Position numbers and translations under genes: made by a program. This document shows positions 43,050 to 51,242 of a stretch of DNA of 64,000 nt, piece after piece. The notes below the pieces were generated by a model, which did no database searches, was not told where the DNA came from, and saw only the letters and a program-made list of their open reading frames with translations. The stretch is from CAZLMW01 sp964560875. GTDB taxonomy: Bacteria; Myxococcota_A; UBA9042. Position 1 is the first letter of the stretch. Every line of letters starts with the position of its first letter. Where the stretch lies: assembly GCA_964560875.1 (NCBI GenBank), contig CAZLMW010000001.1:124001-188000 (forward strand), given 5' to 3'.

Positions 43050-44483
43050 TCAGTGGCCGGGCGGGCCCACTTTCCACTTCTTTTTGTAGCGCTCGACGAC
43101 CCTGAGGACCTGACCGTCGTCCTTGGTGTCACTCGCCAGGGGGTGGAGCGTCAACGACAGCAAGCTCGCGTCCCCGGGGCCTTCGTCTTCGGACTCGAGC
43201 TCCATGGCGACGCGCTGCAGTTTCGCGCGGAGGGCGGCGAGCTGTTGTTGCAGGATCGTGCGGCTCTCGTCGGTCAGCTGGATCGCGCCACCGGGCTTGT
43301 CGGCCTCTTCGAGCTGGCCGCTGATGTCGCGCACGCGGGACGCCAGGCTCATCCGCTCGCCGAGCAAGCTGCCCTTGAGGTTGGCGATGGCGAACCGGTC
43401 TTTGTCCTTGCCCGGGGTGATCAGCAGCTCGCCGACGTATTTGCCCTTGTTGAAGCAATCCCCGAAGTACGCCTTGTTGATACGCTCGAGGCTCGTTGTC
43501 AGGTTCTGGCCTGTGGAGCCGAGGACAAGGTCGACGCCGCGGACCTTCTCGGCGACTTTATCGACCTCAGCGCGGCTTAGCTGAGAGAGCACGACGATCA
43601 TGTCGCACCGCTTGTCCTTGAGCTCGCGAACGGCGCGCTTGGCCGCCTTGACCGGCGCCATGATCACGTACCCCTTGTCGATGAAGTTGGTGCCGTAGTC
43701 CTCGGGTGACTCGGTCACAAGGCTCAACGCACACATGCGCAGACCGCCCACTTGCTTGATGAGCCAGGGGCTGAAGACGTGTTTTTCGTCCTCGGATGTG
43801 AAGATGTTGGTGGCGACCAGCGGCATCTTGCTGGCCTTGGCGAACTTCTTGAGCGGCTTGACACCGATCGCCATCTCGTGAGCGCCGACCCCGACAGCGG
43901 CATAGCGCATCCGGCGCAGGCTTTTAAAGAAGACCTTCGCGCGATCCTGCACCTGCCGTTGCGGCAGGCGGTTGAACCGCACGCTGTCGACCATCATGCC
44001 GCCGACGTCGAACGCGATGGAGGCTGCGTACTTCTTGCGAGCTTGGGTGAGCCAGTGTGAGCGCCGGGCAAGACCGCCCAGTGGAGCGCGTGCTCAGCCG
44101 CAAGGATCGGTTTCGCCGATCACGTTCCCGGTGAAGAAGACGGCGATCTTGCGCGAGTCGGGTACATCGCTCTTGGCAGCGGTAGGCGCGGCACGTTCGG
44201 TGTCGGCGGCGATGCGACCGGCGGAATGTGGTGTCGGCACCGGAAGCGCTTGGCTGACATGGACTTGCTGCGCCGCGGCCATGAGCTTGGTATGCGTGGC
44301 GAGCGCTTCGTCGAGATCCAGCCCGATAATGGCTGGCGCCTTGGGCTTTTCTGCCTTCACCTCGACCGGACGGGCGCGAGATGGAGCGGGAGCAGGGGCG
44401 GGCGGCGCACCCACAAGCGCGAGCGCGACGGCGACGGGCGCAGCGATGCAAACGGCGGCGACGACCAAACGTAGCGGATTCAC
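43050..44483 (-). CDS. UshA-like selenoprotein with in-frame TGA (Sec130)
   Basis: Two open segments (44483-44097 and 44093-43050) lie in the same frame and are separated by one TGA at 44096-44094. Read through as selenocysteine they give 477 residues. These comprise an N-terminal membrane anchor (LRLVVAAVCIAAPVAVALALVG), a Pro/Ala linker, and FFTGNVIGETDPCG-Sec-ARAPLGGLARR. The rest is a metallophosphatase-derived UshA-like domain (GVGAHEMAIG, PLVATNIF) and a helical tail. The resemblance to the cytochrome fusion at 18478-20118 continues on both sides of the TGA. There KPCGC stands where this protein has DPCG-Sec, and SVVLVHAGRLLVED aligns with SIAFDVGGMMVD. I chose GTG 44483 because GGAGG precedes it by six bases. 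Alternatives are a disrupted gene or a sequencing error. The Sec machinery is not in this window. Confidence 0.78.
44064..44096 (-). ncRNA. SECIS-like element after the in-frame UGA
   Basis: Within the coding mRNA, counting the U of UGA as 1, nucleotides 16-21 (CUGGGC) pair completely with 28-33 (GCCCGG, one U-G wobble) around the loop GGUCUU. The loop begins 18 nt after the UGA. As I recall the E. coli fdhF SECIS, its apical loop also starts 18 nt after UGA with GGUC, with U17, G23 and U24 needed for SelB binding. All three bases are present here. UGAGC can also pair with GCUCA just outside the hairpin. Confidence 0.7.
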
Positions 44484-44616
44484 CAACAACCTCCGACTGC
44501 CGACGCCTGTGCCGGCGGGCGCGGAACGTACCATTGGCCCGCGAATGGTCGCAACGAAACACGCGAACCCAGCGGGGAATGTCCGCGGGCCGCTGCGTGC
44601 AGGCGAAATCGGCAGA

Positions 44617-44645
44617 TTGACCGAGGCTGTCGCCACCCCTACTCT
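44617..44645 (+). promoter_or_regulatory. Predicted promoter of the membrane-protein gene at 44680
   Basis: TTGACC (44617-44622) and TACTCT (44640-44645) are 17 bases apart. The -35 matches five of six; the -10 matches only three. It lies in the 196-nt divergent space between this gene and the selenoprotein gene. Confidence 0.4.
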
Positions 44646-44679
44646 CCGCGCGCGCAGCGACCGCTGCAACACCACGAAC

Positions 44680-46209
44680 ATGCACCAAGATCATCGTGCC
44701 GCTTCGCCCCTCAAGCAGACGCTCGCCGTTGGCGTAGGCGTGCTGGTCATCTACGCGCTATTCTCGTGGGACTTCCTCGTCAAGCCGTCGCCGCATTTCC
44801 ACTTCCTCGACCAGGCGGCCGGCTTCCTCGACGGCAAGCTTCAGACCGACACACCCCGGCGCTGGAAAGGCCAACGTCCCCGCGATGACGACAGACCCGG
44901 CTTGCAGGAGGCCGTCGATCGTCATCTCGCGGTAGGCGGCTGGAACGACTGGGCCAGCTACCGTGTGCTCGTACTCGCGGGCGGCGAAGAGGTGCGTGGC
45001 GTCTTCCCGTACAAGAACAACAAGGGCCCGCGCCGGAACGAATTCTGGACAGTCGACGGCAAGATGATGGTCATCGATGTCACCCGCGACCTCGCGACCG
45101 GCTGCGACCCCGAACGCCCCGCGGCGAAATGCGACCGGGTCGAGTACAAGATCTCGTTCCCGCCCGGGCCCGGCCTATTGCTCATGCCGTTCGTCGCCGT
45201 GTTCGGATACAACGTCAACGATGTCTGGTTCACGCTGCTCTTCGCGGCTGCGTCACCCGTCCTGCTCCTGCTTTGGCTGAGACGACTGCGCGCCGGCGGA
45301 TTCATCCATCACCGCAACGGCGAGCTCATCTGGCTCGTTGCGATGTTCGCGTTGGGCACGGTTGCCTTGTACTGCGGCATCCGCGGGTCGGTCTGGTTCA
45401 CGGCTCTCACACTGGGCGTGACCATGCACTTTGGCTACCTGCTGGCTGCCCAGGGCGCCCGACGGCCCGTGTTGGCCGGCGCGATCCTCGGATTCGGCGT
45501 AGCGACGCGCACTCCCTTGCTCTTCGCGAGCGTGTTCTTCCTGTTCGAGGCGCTTTACGAAGACGGCCTTTGGCTGGGCGGCGACGGGATGAACGGCTTC
45601 AAGCGCGCTTTACGCAAGCTCCTGCTGTTCGCGGCGCCGATGGCGGCGGTGGGCATCGCGCTCGCCTGGTATAACTGGGCACGCTGGCAGAACCCGCTGG
45701 AATTCGGTCACTTCTACCTGCTCGAGGGGACGCGCGCGCCGACCCGTGACCACGGCTTGTTCAACTTCTTCTTCCTCAACCACAACCTCTCGGCGGCGCT
45801 CACCAATGTGCCACGGATCAGCGACCAGGCGCCGTTCGTCCAGGTCACGCGCCACGGCCTCGGCATCCTTGCCTGCACGCCCGCCTTGTTGGCCCTCATC
45901 GGCGGCCGCGAGCCCCATGACAGCGATCCGGTTGAGCCCGACATGGTCCGCAAGCGGCGCGTCCTCGGCCGCAACCTCGCCATCGGCATCTTCGCCGTCG
46001 CGTTTCCGGCGCTGCTCTACCAAAACGACGGTTGGCAGCAGTTTGGCTATCGGTTCAGCCTCGACTTCTGGCCGCTGCTCATGGGCCTGTTCGCGCTGCG
46101 GATCGGAAACGTGTCGCGCGGGGTGAAGGTGCTCATCGTCATCGGAATTGTCGTCCAAGCGTTCGGTGCGGTGACGTTCGGACGCTTTGAACACTTCTAC
46201 TACGGGTGA
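44680..46209 (+). CDS. Polytopic membrane protein, possible GT-C-type glycosyltransferase
   Basis: The 509-residue product has about ten hydrophobic helices, the first at residues 13-33, then a soluble loop of about 110 residues, then nine or so more from about residue 165 on. The layout of a large first loop followed by helices, and the closing GYRFSLDFWPLLMGLFAL, resemble membrane-embedded GT-C glycosyltransferases that use lipid-linked sugars. I do not see an unambiguous catalytic DxD/ExD motif in the first loop, so the activity is uncertain. The start ATG 44680 follows a weak promoter; the open frame upstream (to 43972) lies on the opposite strand of the selenoprotein gene and is not credible. 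The glutamate-cysteine ligase gene starts 3 nt after its stop. Confidence 0.65.
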   Translation: MHQDHRAASPLKQTLAVGVGVLVIYALFSWDFLVKPSPHFHFLDQAAGFLDGKLQTDTPRRWKGQRPRDDDRPGLQEAVDRHLAVGGWNDWASYRVLVLAGGEEVRGVFPYKNNKGPRRNEFWTVDGKMMVIDVTRDLATGCDPERPAAKCDRVEYKISFPPGPGLLLMPFVAVFGYNVNDVWFTLLFAAASPVLLLLWLRRLRAGGFIHHRNGELIWLVAMFALGTVALYCGIRGSVWFTALTLGVTMHFGYLLAAQGARRPVLAGAILGFGVATRTPLLFASVFFLFEALYEDGLWLGGDGMNGFKRALRKLLLFAAPMAAVGIALAWYNWARWQNPLEFGHFYLLEGTRAPTRDHGLFNFFFLNHNLSAALTNVPRISDQAPFVQVTRHGLGILACTPALLALIGGREPHDSDPVEPDMVRKRRVLGRNLAIGIFAVAFPALLYQNDGWQQFGYRFSLDFWPLLMGLFALRIGNVSRGVKVLIVIGIVVQAFGAVTFGRFEHFYYG

Positions 46210-46212
46210 TTC

Positions 46213-47777
46213 GTGAGCCACCGTCCCGCCAGCGCCCCGATCACGTCGCTCGAAGCCCCGATCACGTCGCTCGAAGCCCCGATCACGTNNNNNNNNNNNN
46301 NNNNNNNNNNNNNNNNNNNNNNNNNNNNNNNNNNNNNNNNNNNNNNNNNNNNNNNNNNNNNNNNNNNNNNNNNNNNNNNNNNNNNNNNACGTCGCTCGAA
46401 GCCCCGATCACGTCGCTCGAAGCCCCGATCACGTCGCTCGAAGCCCCGATCACGTCGCTCGAAGACTGCGTGCAGTGGGCCCTTGAAGGCGCCAAGGCCC
46501 CGTCGGGTCGCGTCATCGGCACGGAATACGAGCGCATCGCGATCGGCCCTGACGGCAGACCGCTTCCTTACGACGGGGACGTATCGATTCGCGCGTTGCT
46601 CGAGGCCCTTTGCCGCGCTTACGACTGGCGACCCAAGCTCGAAGGCGACCGGGTCATCGCAGCGCTCAAGGGCGGCGCGTCCATCACGCTCGAACCGGCC
46701 GGTCAGTTCGAACTCTCCGGCGCACCGCTGGCCAGCGTGGCTGCGATGGTTGCCGAGAGGGACGCGCACCTCGCCGAGCTCGAAGCTGTCGCGCGGCCAC
46801 TGGGGATTTCTTTCTGCTACGTGGGGATCAACCCAATCGACACGCCCCAAACAGCCCCGAAGATGCCCAAGGAGCGGTACAAGACGATGCGGGCGTGGAT
46901 GCCGAATGTCGGAACGCTCGGTCTGGACATGATGCATCTGACCTGCACCGTCCAGGTGAACATCGACTTCCGCGATGAAGCCGACGCGATGACGATGCTG
47001 CGGCTTGGATACGCAGCGACTCCGGTGCTCATTGCGCTCTTCGCCAACTCGCCCTGGTCGCGCGGCCGTGACGCACAGATGGCGTCGTTCCGGGCTCACG
47101 TTTGGACCGACGTGGACACGACGCGCTGCGATCCGGGCGATTGGGTGTACGACCGCGGCACAAGGTTGCTCGACTACGCCAGGTGGGCCGCCGGTGTGCC
47201 GATGTACTTCGCAGAACACCGGGGACCCGATGGTGTTACGTTGGAACATCTGCCCGATGGCTTTTCATTCGCCGACTTCATCGAACGCGGCGTGAACGGC
47301 CGAGAGCCGACAAGAGCCGACTGGGAAACACACGTCGGCACCCTCTTTCCCGATGTTCGCATCAAGAAGCACATCGAAATCCGCGGCGCGGATTGCGTAC
47401 CGCCGCGGCTGCTTCCGGCGCTCCCCGCGCTGGCTGCGGGTGTCTTCTACGACGACCAAGCCCGCGACGGTGCGGTCGCGCTGTTGGCCGACGGCCTCGA
47501 AGGGATCGATCGGCGCAAGCTCCGGGCGGCGGCATGTGCAGACGGGCTCGACGCGGCAGTTGGTGATGTGAAGGTGCGCGACCTCGCGATCGAGCTGGTC
47601 GGCTTGGCGCGCGAAGGACTCACGCGGCGCGTCAACAAGGGCCTCGACGACGCTTCAAGCGTCACCTACGTCGAAGCGCTCGATGGACTGGCGCGCGGAC
47701 AGGCGCGGCCTCTGTGGCAGATTGCGGCGGAGAAGCTGGCCGCGAAGCCGTCGTTGATGTCGCTCAGCGAACCGTAA
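46213..47777 (+). CDS. gshA: Glutamate-cysteine ligase with a repeated heptapeptide N-terminus (interrupted by assembly gap)
   Basis: The enzyme joins glutamate and cysteine, the first step of glutathione synthesis. After the gap the sequence matches the plant/proteobacterial type of GCL: GTEYERIAIGPDGRPLPYDG, ITLEPAGQFELSGAPL, WMPNVGTLGLDMM and VPMYFAEHRG. The N-terminus from GTG 46213 reads MSHRPASAP and then repeats ITSLEAP, encoded by a 21-bp tandem repeat that continues beyond the 100-N gap. Before and after the gap the same peptide is read in frames that differ by one base. The true gap must therefore be 17 + 21k bases, and 101 would restore the frame. The catalytic part is intact. A repeat-expanded N-terminus is unusual for this enzyme. 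It overlaps the convergent next gene by 14 nt. Confidence 0.85.
46239..46464. repeat. 21-bp in-frame coding tandem repeat spanning the assembly gap
   Basis: The unit is GATCACGTCGCTCGAAGCCCC plus its variants, here with two full copies and a partial one before the gap. After it come a partial copy, two full copies and a last incomplete one. Each copy encodes ITSLEAP. The array is a variable-number repeat that defeated the assembly. Confidence 0.9.
46289..46388. other. Assembly gap of 100 N
   Basis: A run of exactly 100 N marks a scaffold join of unknown true length. Both flanks are the same 21-bp repeat. Confidence 0.99.
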
Positions 47778-48288
47778 CGTTGAGGGTGAGACGCTCGCCG
47801 CGGAGCACGAAGCACTGCTCGTCATTGCAGATGCTGAAGTGACCGATGATGCCGAGGTCACCCTTGCCCGCGGCCTTCGCCGAGAGCGGCACCGAGACGA
47901 CGCCCTTCTTGCCGTCGACCTTCACGTCGCCGCTGCGCGCGGAGAGCTTCTTCTTGTCACAGGCGGCGTGACTGCCGGCCGTGACGATGAATTTGCTCGG
48001 GAATTCCTTGTTGAACTTCATGCCCTTGGCCGGCTCGATAATGAGCTTGGCGACGGTCTTGCCGCCGACCTTCATCGTCACGGGCCGCGCGACGACCTGG
48101 TACTGCTTGCCGCGTTTGTTGCGCTTGGCGGGGGCGGCGGCTGGAACGGCGGGGGTTCCGGCGCCAGCGGGGGTGGTCGCGGCGGCCGGAACTGCCTTGG
48201 CGGGGGACGCAGTGACTTCGCTCTTGCCGCATGCAATCACCAGGACGGCGGCGAGGGGCAGAGTCAAAAGGGCGGTCGAAATTCGCAT
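47764..48288 (-). CDS. Small lipoprotein of unknown function
   Basis: The 174-residue product has a signal with lipobox VIAC and an Ala/Pro/Thr linker (about 25-55). A beta-rich domain of about 110 residues follows, with conserved-looking KFNKEFPSKFIV and the end FSICNDEQCFVLRGERLTL, including a C-x4-C pair. The domain recalls lipoproteins common in myxobacteria and faintly the N-terminal domain of DsbD. No function is assigned. ATG 48288 has GAGGAA at seven bases; ATG 48306 lies upstream of that site and is rejected. Its last 14 bases overlap the end of the convergent ligase gene. Confidence 0.7.
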   Translation of the reverse strand: MRISTALLTLPLAAVLVIACGKSEVTASPAKAVPAAATTPAGAGTPAVPAAAPAKRNKRGKQYQVVARPVTMKVGGKTVAKLIIEPAKGMKFNKEFPSKFIVTAGSHAACDKKKLSARSGDVKVDGKKGVVSVPLSAKAAGKGDLGIIGHFSICNDEQCFVLRGERLTLNVTVR

Positions 48289-48368
48289 GGTTTGGTTCCT
48301 CGTCATGAAGGCGCTGGTCGCGCACGCGTCCCCCTCAACGGCGGCAGGGTCGCTTTTATTCGGCTGGA

Positions 48369-48397
48369 AGCATCGCGATGGCCCTACCGGGTGTCAA
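48369..48397 (-). promoter_or_regulatory. Predicted promoter of the lipoprotein gene
   Basis: On the minus strand a perfect TTGACA (48397-48392) is followed after 17 bases by GATGCT (48374-48369). The -10 matches only three of six. Initiation would lie about 70 nt before ATG 48288. Confidence 0.4.
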
Positions 48398-48471
48398 ATA
48401 CGTCGTTGACCGCCGAGTCACCTGCTGCTGGCGTCCTTGACCTCGTCGCAGGGCGCGGGGAACATGCCGGT

Positions 48472-49473
48472 GTGCACGCCCCTTCGTTCATCCATTCCGT
48501 CCATTCTCGCTGGACCATCGCCCTGCTGTCGGCCGCGGTAGTTGTCGGGACGTGTTCGCCCGCGTCCGGTCAACTGTCCAGCGAAGACCGCGCCAAGGCC
48601 GAGGCCAAGGCGATGGACGCCAAGTTCCGTTTCAAGGCCGGCAAGCCCGAAGAGGCCGCGCGTTTGTTCCTCGAGGCGTTCGCGCTCACCCGCAAACCGG
48701 CACTCCTTTATAACGCCGCGCGCGCGTACGAAGAGGCCGGCAAACCCGCGGAGGCCAAGGTCGCATTCGAGCAATACCTCGGCTTGCCCGATGTAACGTC
48801 CGCTGGACGCGCGGACGCCAAGAAGCACATCGCAGCCCTCGTCGCCAAGCTCGCAGCGACCAAGAAGGCGGAGGAGAAGGCGGCGGCGGACAGAGCAGCA
48901 GCGCACAAAGCAGCAGCGCACAAAGCGGCGGCGGATAAAGCAGCAGCAGACAAAGCAGCAGCAGACAAAGCAGCAGCAGACAAAGTAGCAGCGGATAGAG
49001 CAGCGGCGGAAAACGCAGCGAGCGCAGCCGGGAACAACGCCGGCCCCAATGGTGGCGGAATCACAAAGCAAGCCGGCCCATCGCCGCGCAACAGGTGGCT
49101 GACCTACGGGCTGGTCGGCGGCGGCGGGCTCCTGACACTGTTGGCCGTGGCAACGCAAGCCGGGGCGGTCAAGAAGATGCAAGATGCCAACGCGATGGAC
49201 TTTGGTGTCGACAACAAGACGGACGATGAGCAGGTCAAGGCCAAGAAGAACGCGTACAACACCGCCACGCAGCAAGCCCAACAGCAACAGAACAGCGCGA
49301 TGCTCGGCGGCGTCATCGGCGTCGGGCTCGCCGCATGGGGCGTCTACAGGCTGGTCACTCCCGATCCCGGCGTCGCCGCGACCAAGAAGGCCGGCGCCTG
49401 GCACGCGGAACCCGGGATCATGGCGAACGAAAGCGGTTGGATAGGCGTCGTGCGCGTCGGGGGAGACTTCTGA
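48472..49473 (+). CDS. Exported TPR-like protein with an Ala/Lys/Asp helical repeat and C-terminal membrane helices
   Basis: The 333-residue product begins with a signal-like segment (WTIALLSAAVVVGTCSPASG). A TPR-like unit follows (FKAGKPEEAARLFLEAFAL, PALLYNAARAYEEAGKPAEA). Then comes a TolA-like highly charged helix of nine AADKA-type pentapeptides, a Gly/Pro hinge, and two hydrophobic segments (GLVGGGGLLTLLAVATQ and MLGGVIGVGLAAWGVYRLV). GTG 48472 is preceded by GGGGAA at seven bases and begins the signal directly. The cysteine-rich lipoprotein gene starts inside its stop (TGATG). It may be an envelope-spanning connector; this is inferred from the layout. Confidence 0.7.
   Translation: MHAPSFIHSVHSRWTIALLSAAVVVGTCSPASGQLSSEDRAKAEAKAMDAKFRFKAGKPEEAARLFLEAFALTRKPALLYNAARAYEEAGKPAEAKVAFEQYLGLPDVTSAGRADAKKHIAALVAKLAATKKAEEKAAADRAAAHKAAAHKAAADKAAADKAAADKAAADKVAADRAAAENAASAAGNNAGPNGGGITKQAGPSPRNRWLTYGLVGGGGLLTLLAVATQAGAVKKMQDANAMDFGVDNKTDDEQVKAKKNAYNTATQQAQQQQNSAMLGGVIGVGLAAWGVYRLVTPDPGVAATKKAGAWHAEPGIMANESGWIGVVRVGGDF
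48880..49014 (+). repeat. Nine 15-bp tandem coding repeats
   Basis: Units such as GCAGCAGCAGACAAA repeat nine times in frame, encoding AADKA-like pentapeptides. Third-position variants are present, but three central copies are identical, which suggests recent duplication. Confidence 0.85.
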
Positions 49474-50726
49474 TGAGGTCGACCCAGAGCGCGTTCGGCA
49501 TCGTGGCGGCGCTGATGCTACTGACCAGCGGTTGCATCGACGCGGCGCTGACCGATTCGGAGCTGCAAGATCGCATCGACAAGCAGAGCAAGCCGTACCC
49601 AACAGCTGTCATGCTCGCCGATTGCCTCGGCCGTGAGTGCCAGAAGAACAGCAACACGTGCTACGACATCTGCTTCGCCGAAGGGAGCGAGGAAGCCAAG
49701 ACGCTGGGCGATCCTCTCTGGTCGTGCTGGAAGGCCAAGTGCCAGAGCTCCGGCGCCGCGGGGGACGAGCTCGAGGACATGACCAAGTGCCTGATGCTCA
49801 AGTGCGCGCCGGAGCTGCGATCGATCATCATCCCAGGCAAGACCGGCGCCACGGACTGCCCGGGCACGCTGACCTGCATGGAGCAGTGCGATCCGTCCAA
49901 GACGGGCCTTTTCACGTGCTACCAGCAGTGCTTTGACGAGGCGACCGATGTGGGCCGCAACGCACTGACACAGTGGGGCGAATGTGCGAGCAAGATCGAC
50001 GGGGAGCAAGGCGACGCGTGCCACGCTGAAATCGTCGCGTGTTTCAGCGATATCCAACTCGACTCGGGCAAGTGCGTGACGTTCGCTGCGTGCAGTGAAG
50101 CCTGTCCATCGGGCAAGAACAACGACGCGTGCACGTTGCAGTGCCGCGATAGGCTCGATGACGACGGCAAGAAAAAGTTCGACGACCTGCTGCCGTGTTT
50201 CGCGCAAGGCGTGTCGACCCCGAAGTGCAGCAAGGCTGTCGCATCGTGCATCGAACCCTCCGGCCCGAGGAGCTGCCTGGACACTTACCGGTGCGCCTCG
50301 AATTGCCATGGCGCGATCTCCGCCTTCAGCAAGAAGGACAAGATCGGCTGCCTTTACTCCTGCATGCACAACGGCACACCCGATGCGGCTGAGAACATCA
50401 CGAAGATCGGCAACTGCCAGCCCGGCGGGGACTCGAACAAGTGCATGACAGGGCTCGTCGACTGCTCCGCTCCGAAGGGCGAGGGCTCCTGTCCCGGCAT
50501 CCAAACCTGCAACGACGAATGCAACAAGCAAGGCGGCTCGGACAACGCCAAGGTCGTCTGCCTGCTCGAATGCCTGCACGACGCCAAGCCGGCCGCTGCC
50601 AAGGCCTACACCGACGTCCTTGGATGCTACGCGCCATGCGAGAACAGCTGCGGCAAATCCAAGAACTGCCAGACCAAGTGCGCCAACACGTGTAAGAAAG
50701 AGCTTGCCGCCTGCAGCACCAGCTGA
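49473..50726 (+). CDS. Cysteine-rich lipoprotein with four internal repeats
   Basis: The 417-residue product has a lipobox LTSGC at the N-terminus and 45 cysteines. A motif C-x5-C-x3-C occurs four times (DCPGTLTCMEQC, KCVTFAACSEAC, SCLDTYRCASNC, SCPGIQTCNDEC). Each is followed by C-x3-C pairs such as CYQQC, CTLQC, CLYSC and CLLEC at regular distances of about 65-80 residues. The cysteines would form many disulfides outside the inner membrane. The family is of the kind seen in Myxococcota surface proteins; the function is unknown. The ATG shares one base with the previous stop. It converges on ybeY with a 3-nt gap. Confidence 0.8.
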   Translation: MRSTQSAFGIVAALMLLTSGCIDAALTDSELQDRIDKQSKPYPTAVMLADCLGRECQKNSNTCYDICFAEGSEEAKTLGDPLWSCWKAKCQSSGAAGDELEDMTKCLMLKCAPELRSIIIPGKTGATDCPGTLTCMEQCDPSKTGLFTCYQQCFDEATDVGRNALTQWGECASKIDGEQGDACHAEIVACFSDIQLDSGKCVTFAACSEACPSGKNNDACTLQCRDRLDDDGKKKFDDLLPCFAQGVSTPKCSKAVASCIEPSGPRSCLDTYRCASNCHGAISAFSKKDKIGCLYSCMHNGTPDAAENITKIGNCQPGGDSNKCMTGLVDCSAPKGEGSCPGIQTCNDECNKQGGSDNAKVVCLLECLHDAKPAAAKAYTDVLGCYAPCENSCGKSKNCQTKCANTCKKELAACSTS

Positions 50727-50729
50727 AGT

Positions 50730-51236
50730 TCAGGGGGATGCGTTGACGCCGTGATCTGCGCGGTCCCACGCATGCACGTCCACGTCGGTCACCGGGGCGA
50801 TGAAGCGCCTCTCCAACGCCTGCATCCGCGCCTCATCCTCGTCGTTTTCGTGGTCATATCCGAGCACGTGAAGCACGCCGTGGGTCACCAGGAAGAGCGT
50901 CTCGTCGTGCATGGAGTAGCCGGTTTCCCCTGACTGCGCAGCCATGATCTTCGCCTGGCGCTTGGCTGTATCGAGCGAGACGATGACGTCGCCGAGATGC
51001 TGCATCGGGTTGGGGTCGTCCGGATCATCGCCGGTCGCGAAGCTGAGCACGTCGGTGATCGCGTCGATTCCGCGGTAGTCGCGGTTGAGCGTCCGGACTT
51101 CGGCGTCGTCGCACAAGCTGATGTCGACGCTTGCTGCCGAGCGGTTCATGCCCTGGAGAATGGTGCGTACGTGGCGGCCGATCGCCCGCTTGTCGACCCG
51201 AAGACGGCCGTGCCGATTGTCGACGAACACCGCCAT
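50730..51236 (-). CDS. ybeY: Endoribonuclease YbeY
   Basis: YbeY is a zinc-dependent RNase required for 16S rRNA 3'-end maturation and ribosome quality control. The 168-residue product has the metal motif HGVLHVLGYDHEND (three His) and the upstream conserved block DAITDVLSFATG...HLGDVIVS. The gene lies last in phoH-pgpH-ybeY, a widespread order. Confidence 0.95.
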   Translation of the reverse strand: MAVFVDNRHGRLRVDKRAIGRHVRTILQGMNRSAASVDISLCDDAEVRTLNRDYRGIDAITDVLSFATGDDPDDPNPMQHLGDVIVSLDTAKRQAKIMAAQSGETGYSMHDETLFLVTHGVLHVLGYDHENDEDEARMQALERRFIAPVTDVDVHAWDRADHGVNASP

Positions 51237-51242
51237 GGGAGC

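Noticed and set aside
43050..44483. A simple pseudogene explanation for the TGA.
   Set aside because: Everything else in the frame is intact, the TGA falls exactly on a residue that is Cys in the paralogue, and a SECIS-like hairpin follows. A pseudogene is not excluded but is less likely.
44094..44681. Reading the upstream half of the selenoprotein gene as a complete 195-residue protein from ATG-like starts at 44681 or 44534.
   Set aside because: It would end exactly after the CG of the conserved motif, in mid-domain. The following segment continues the domain in the same frame, and the best ribosome-binding site points to GTG 44483.
46239..46464. A CRISPR array.
   Set aside because: The repeats are directly adjacent without spacers, have a 21-bp period and encode a repeated heptapeptide in the gene's frame.
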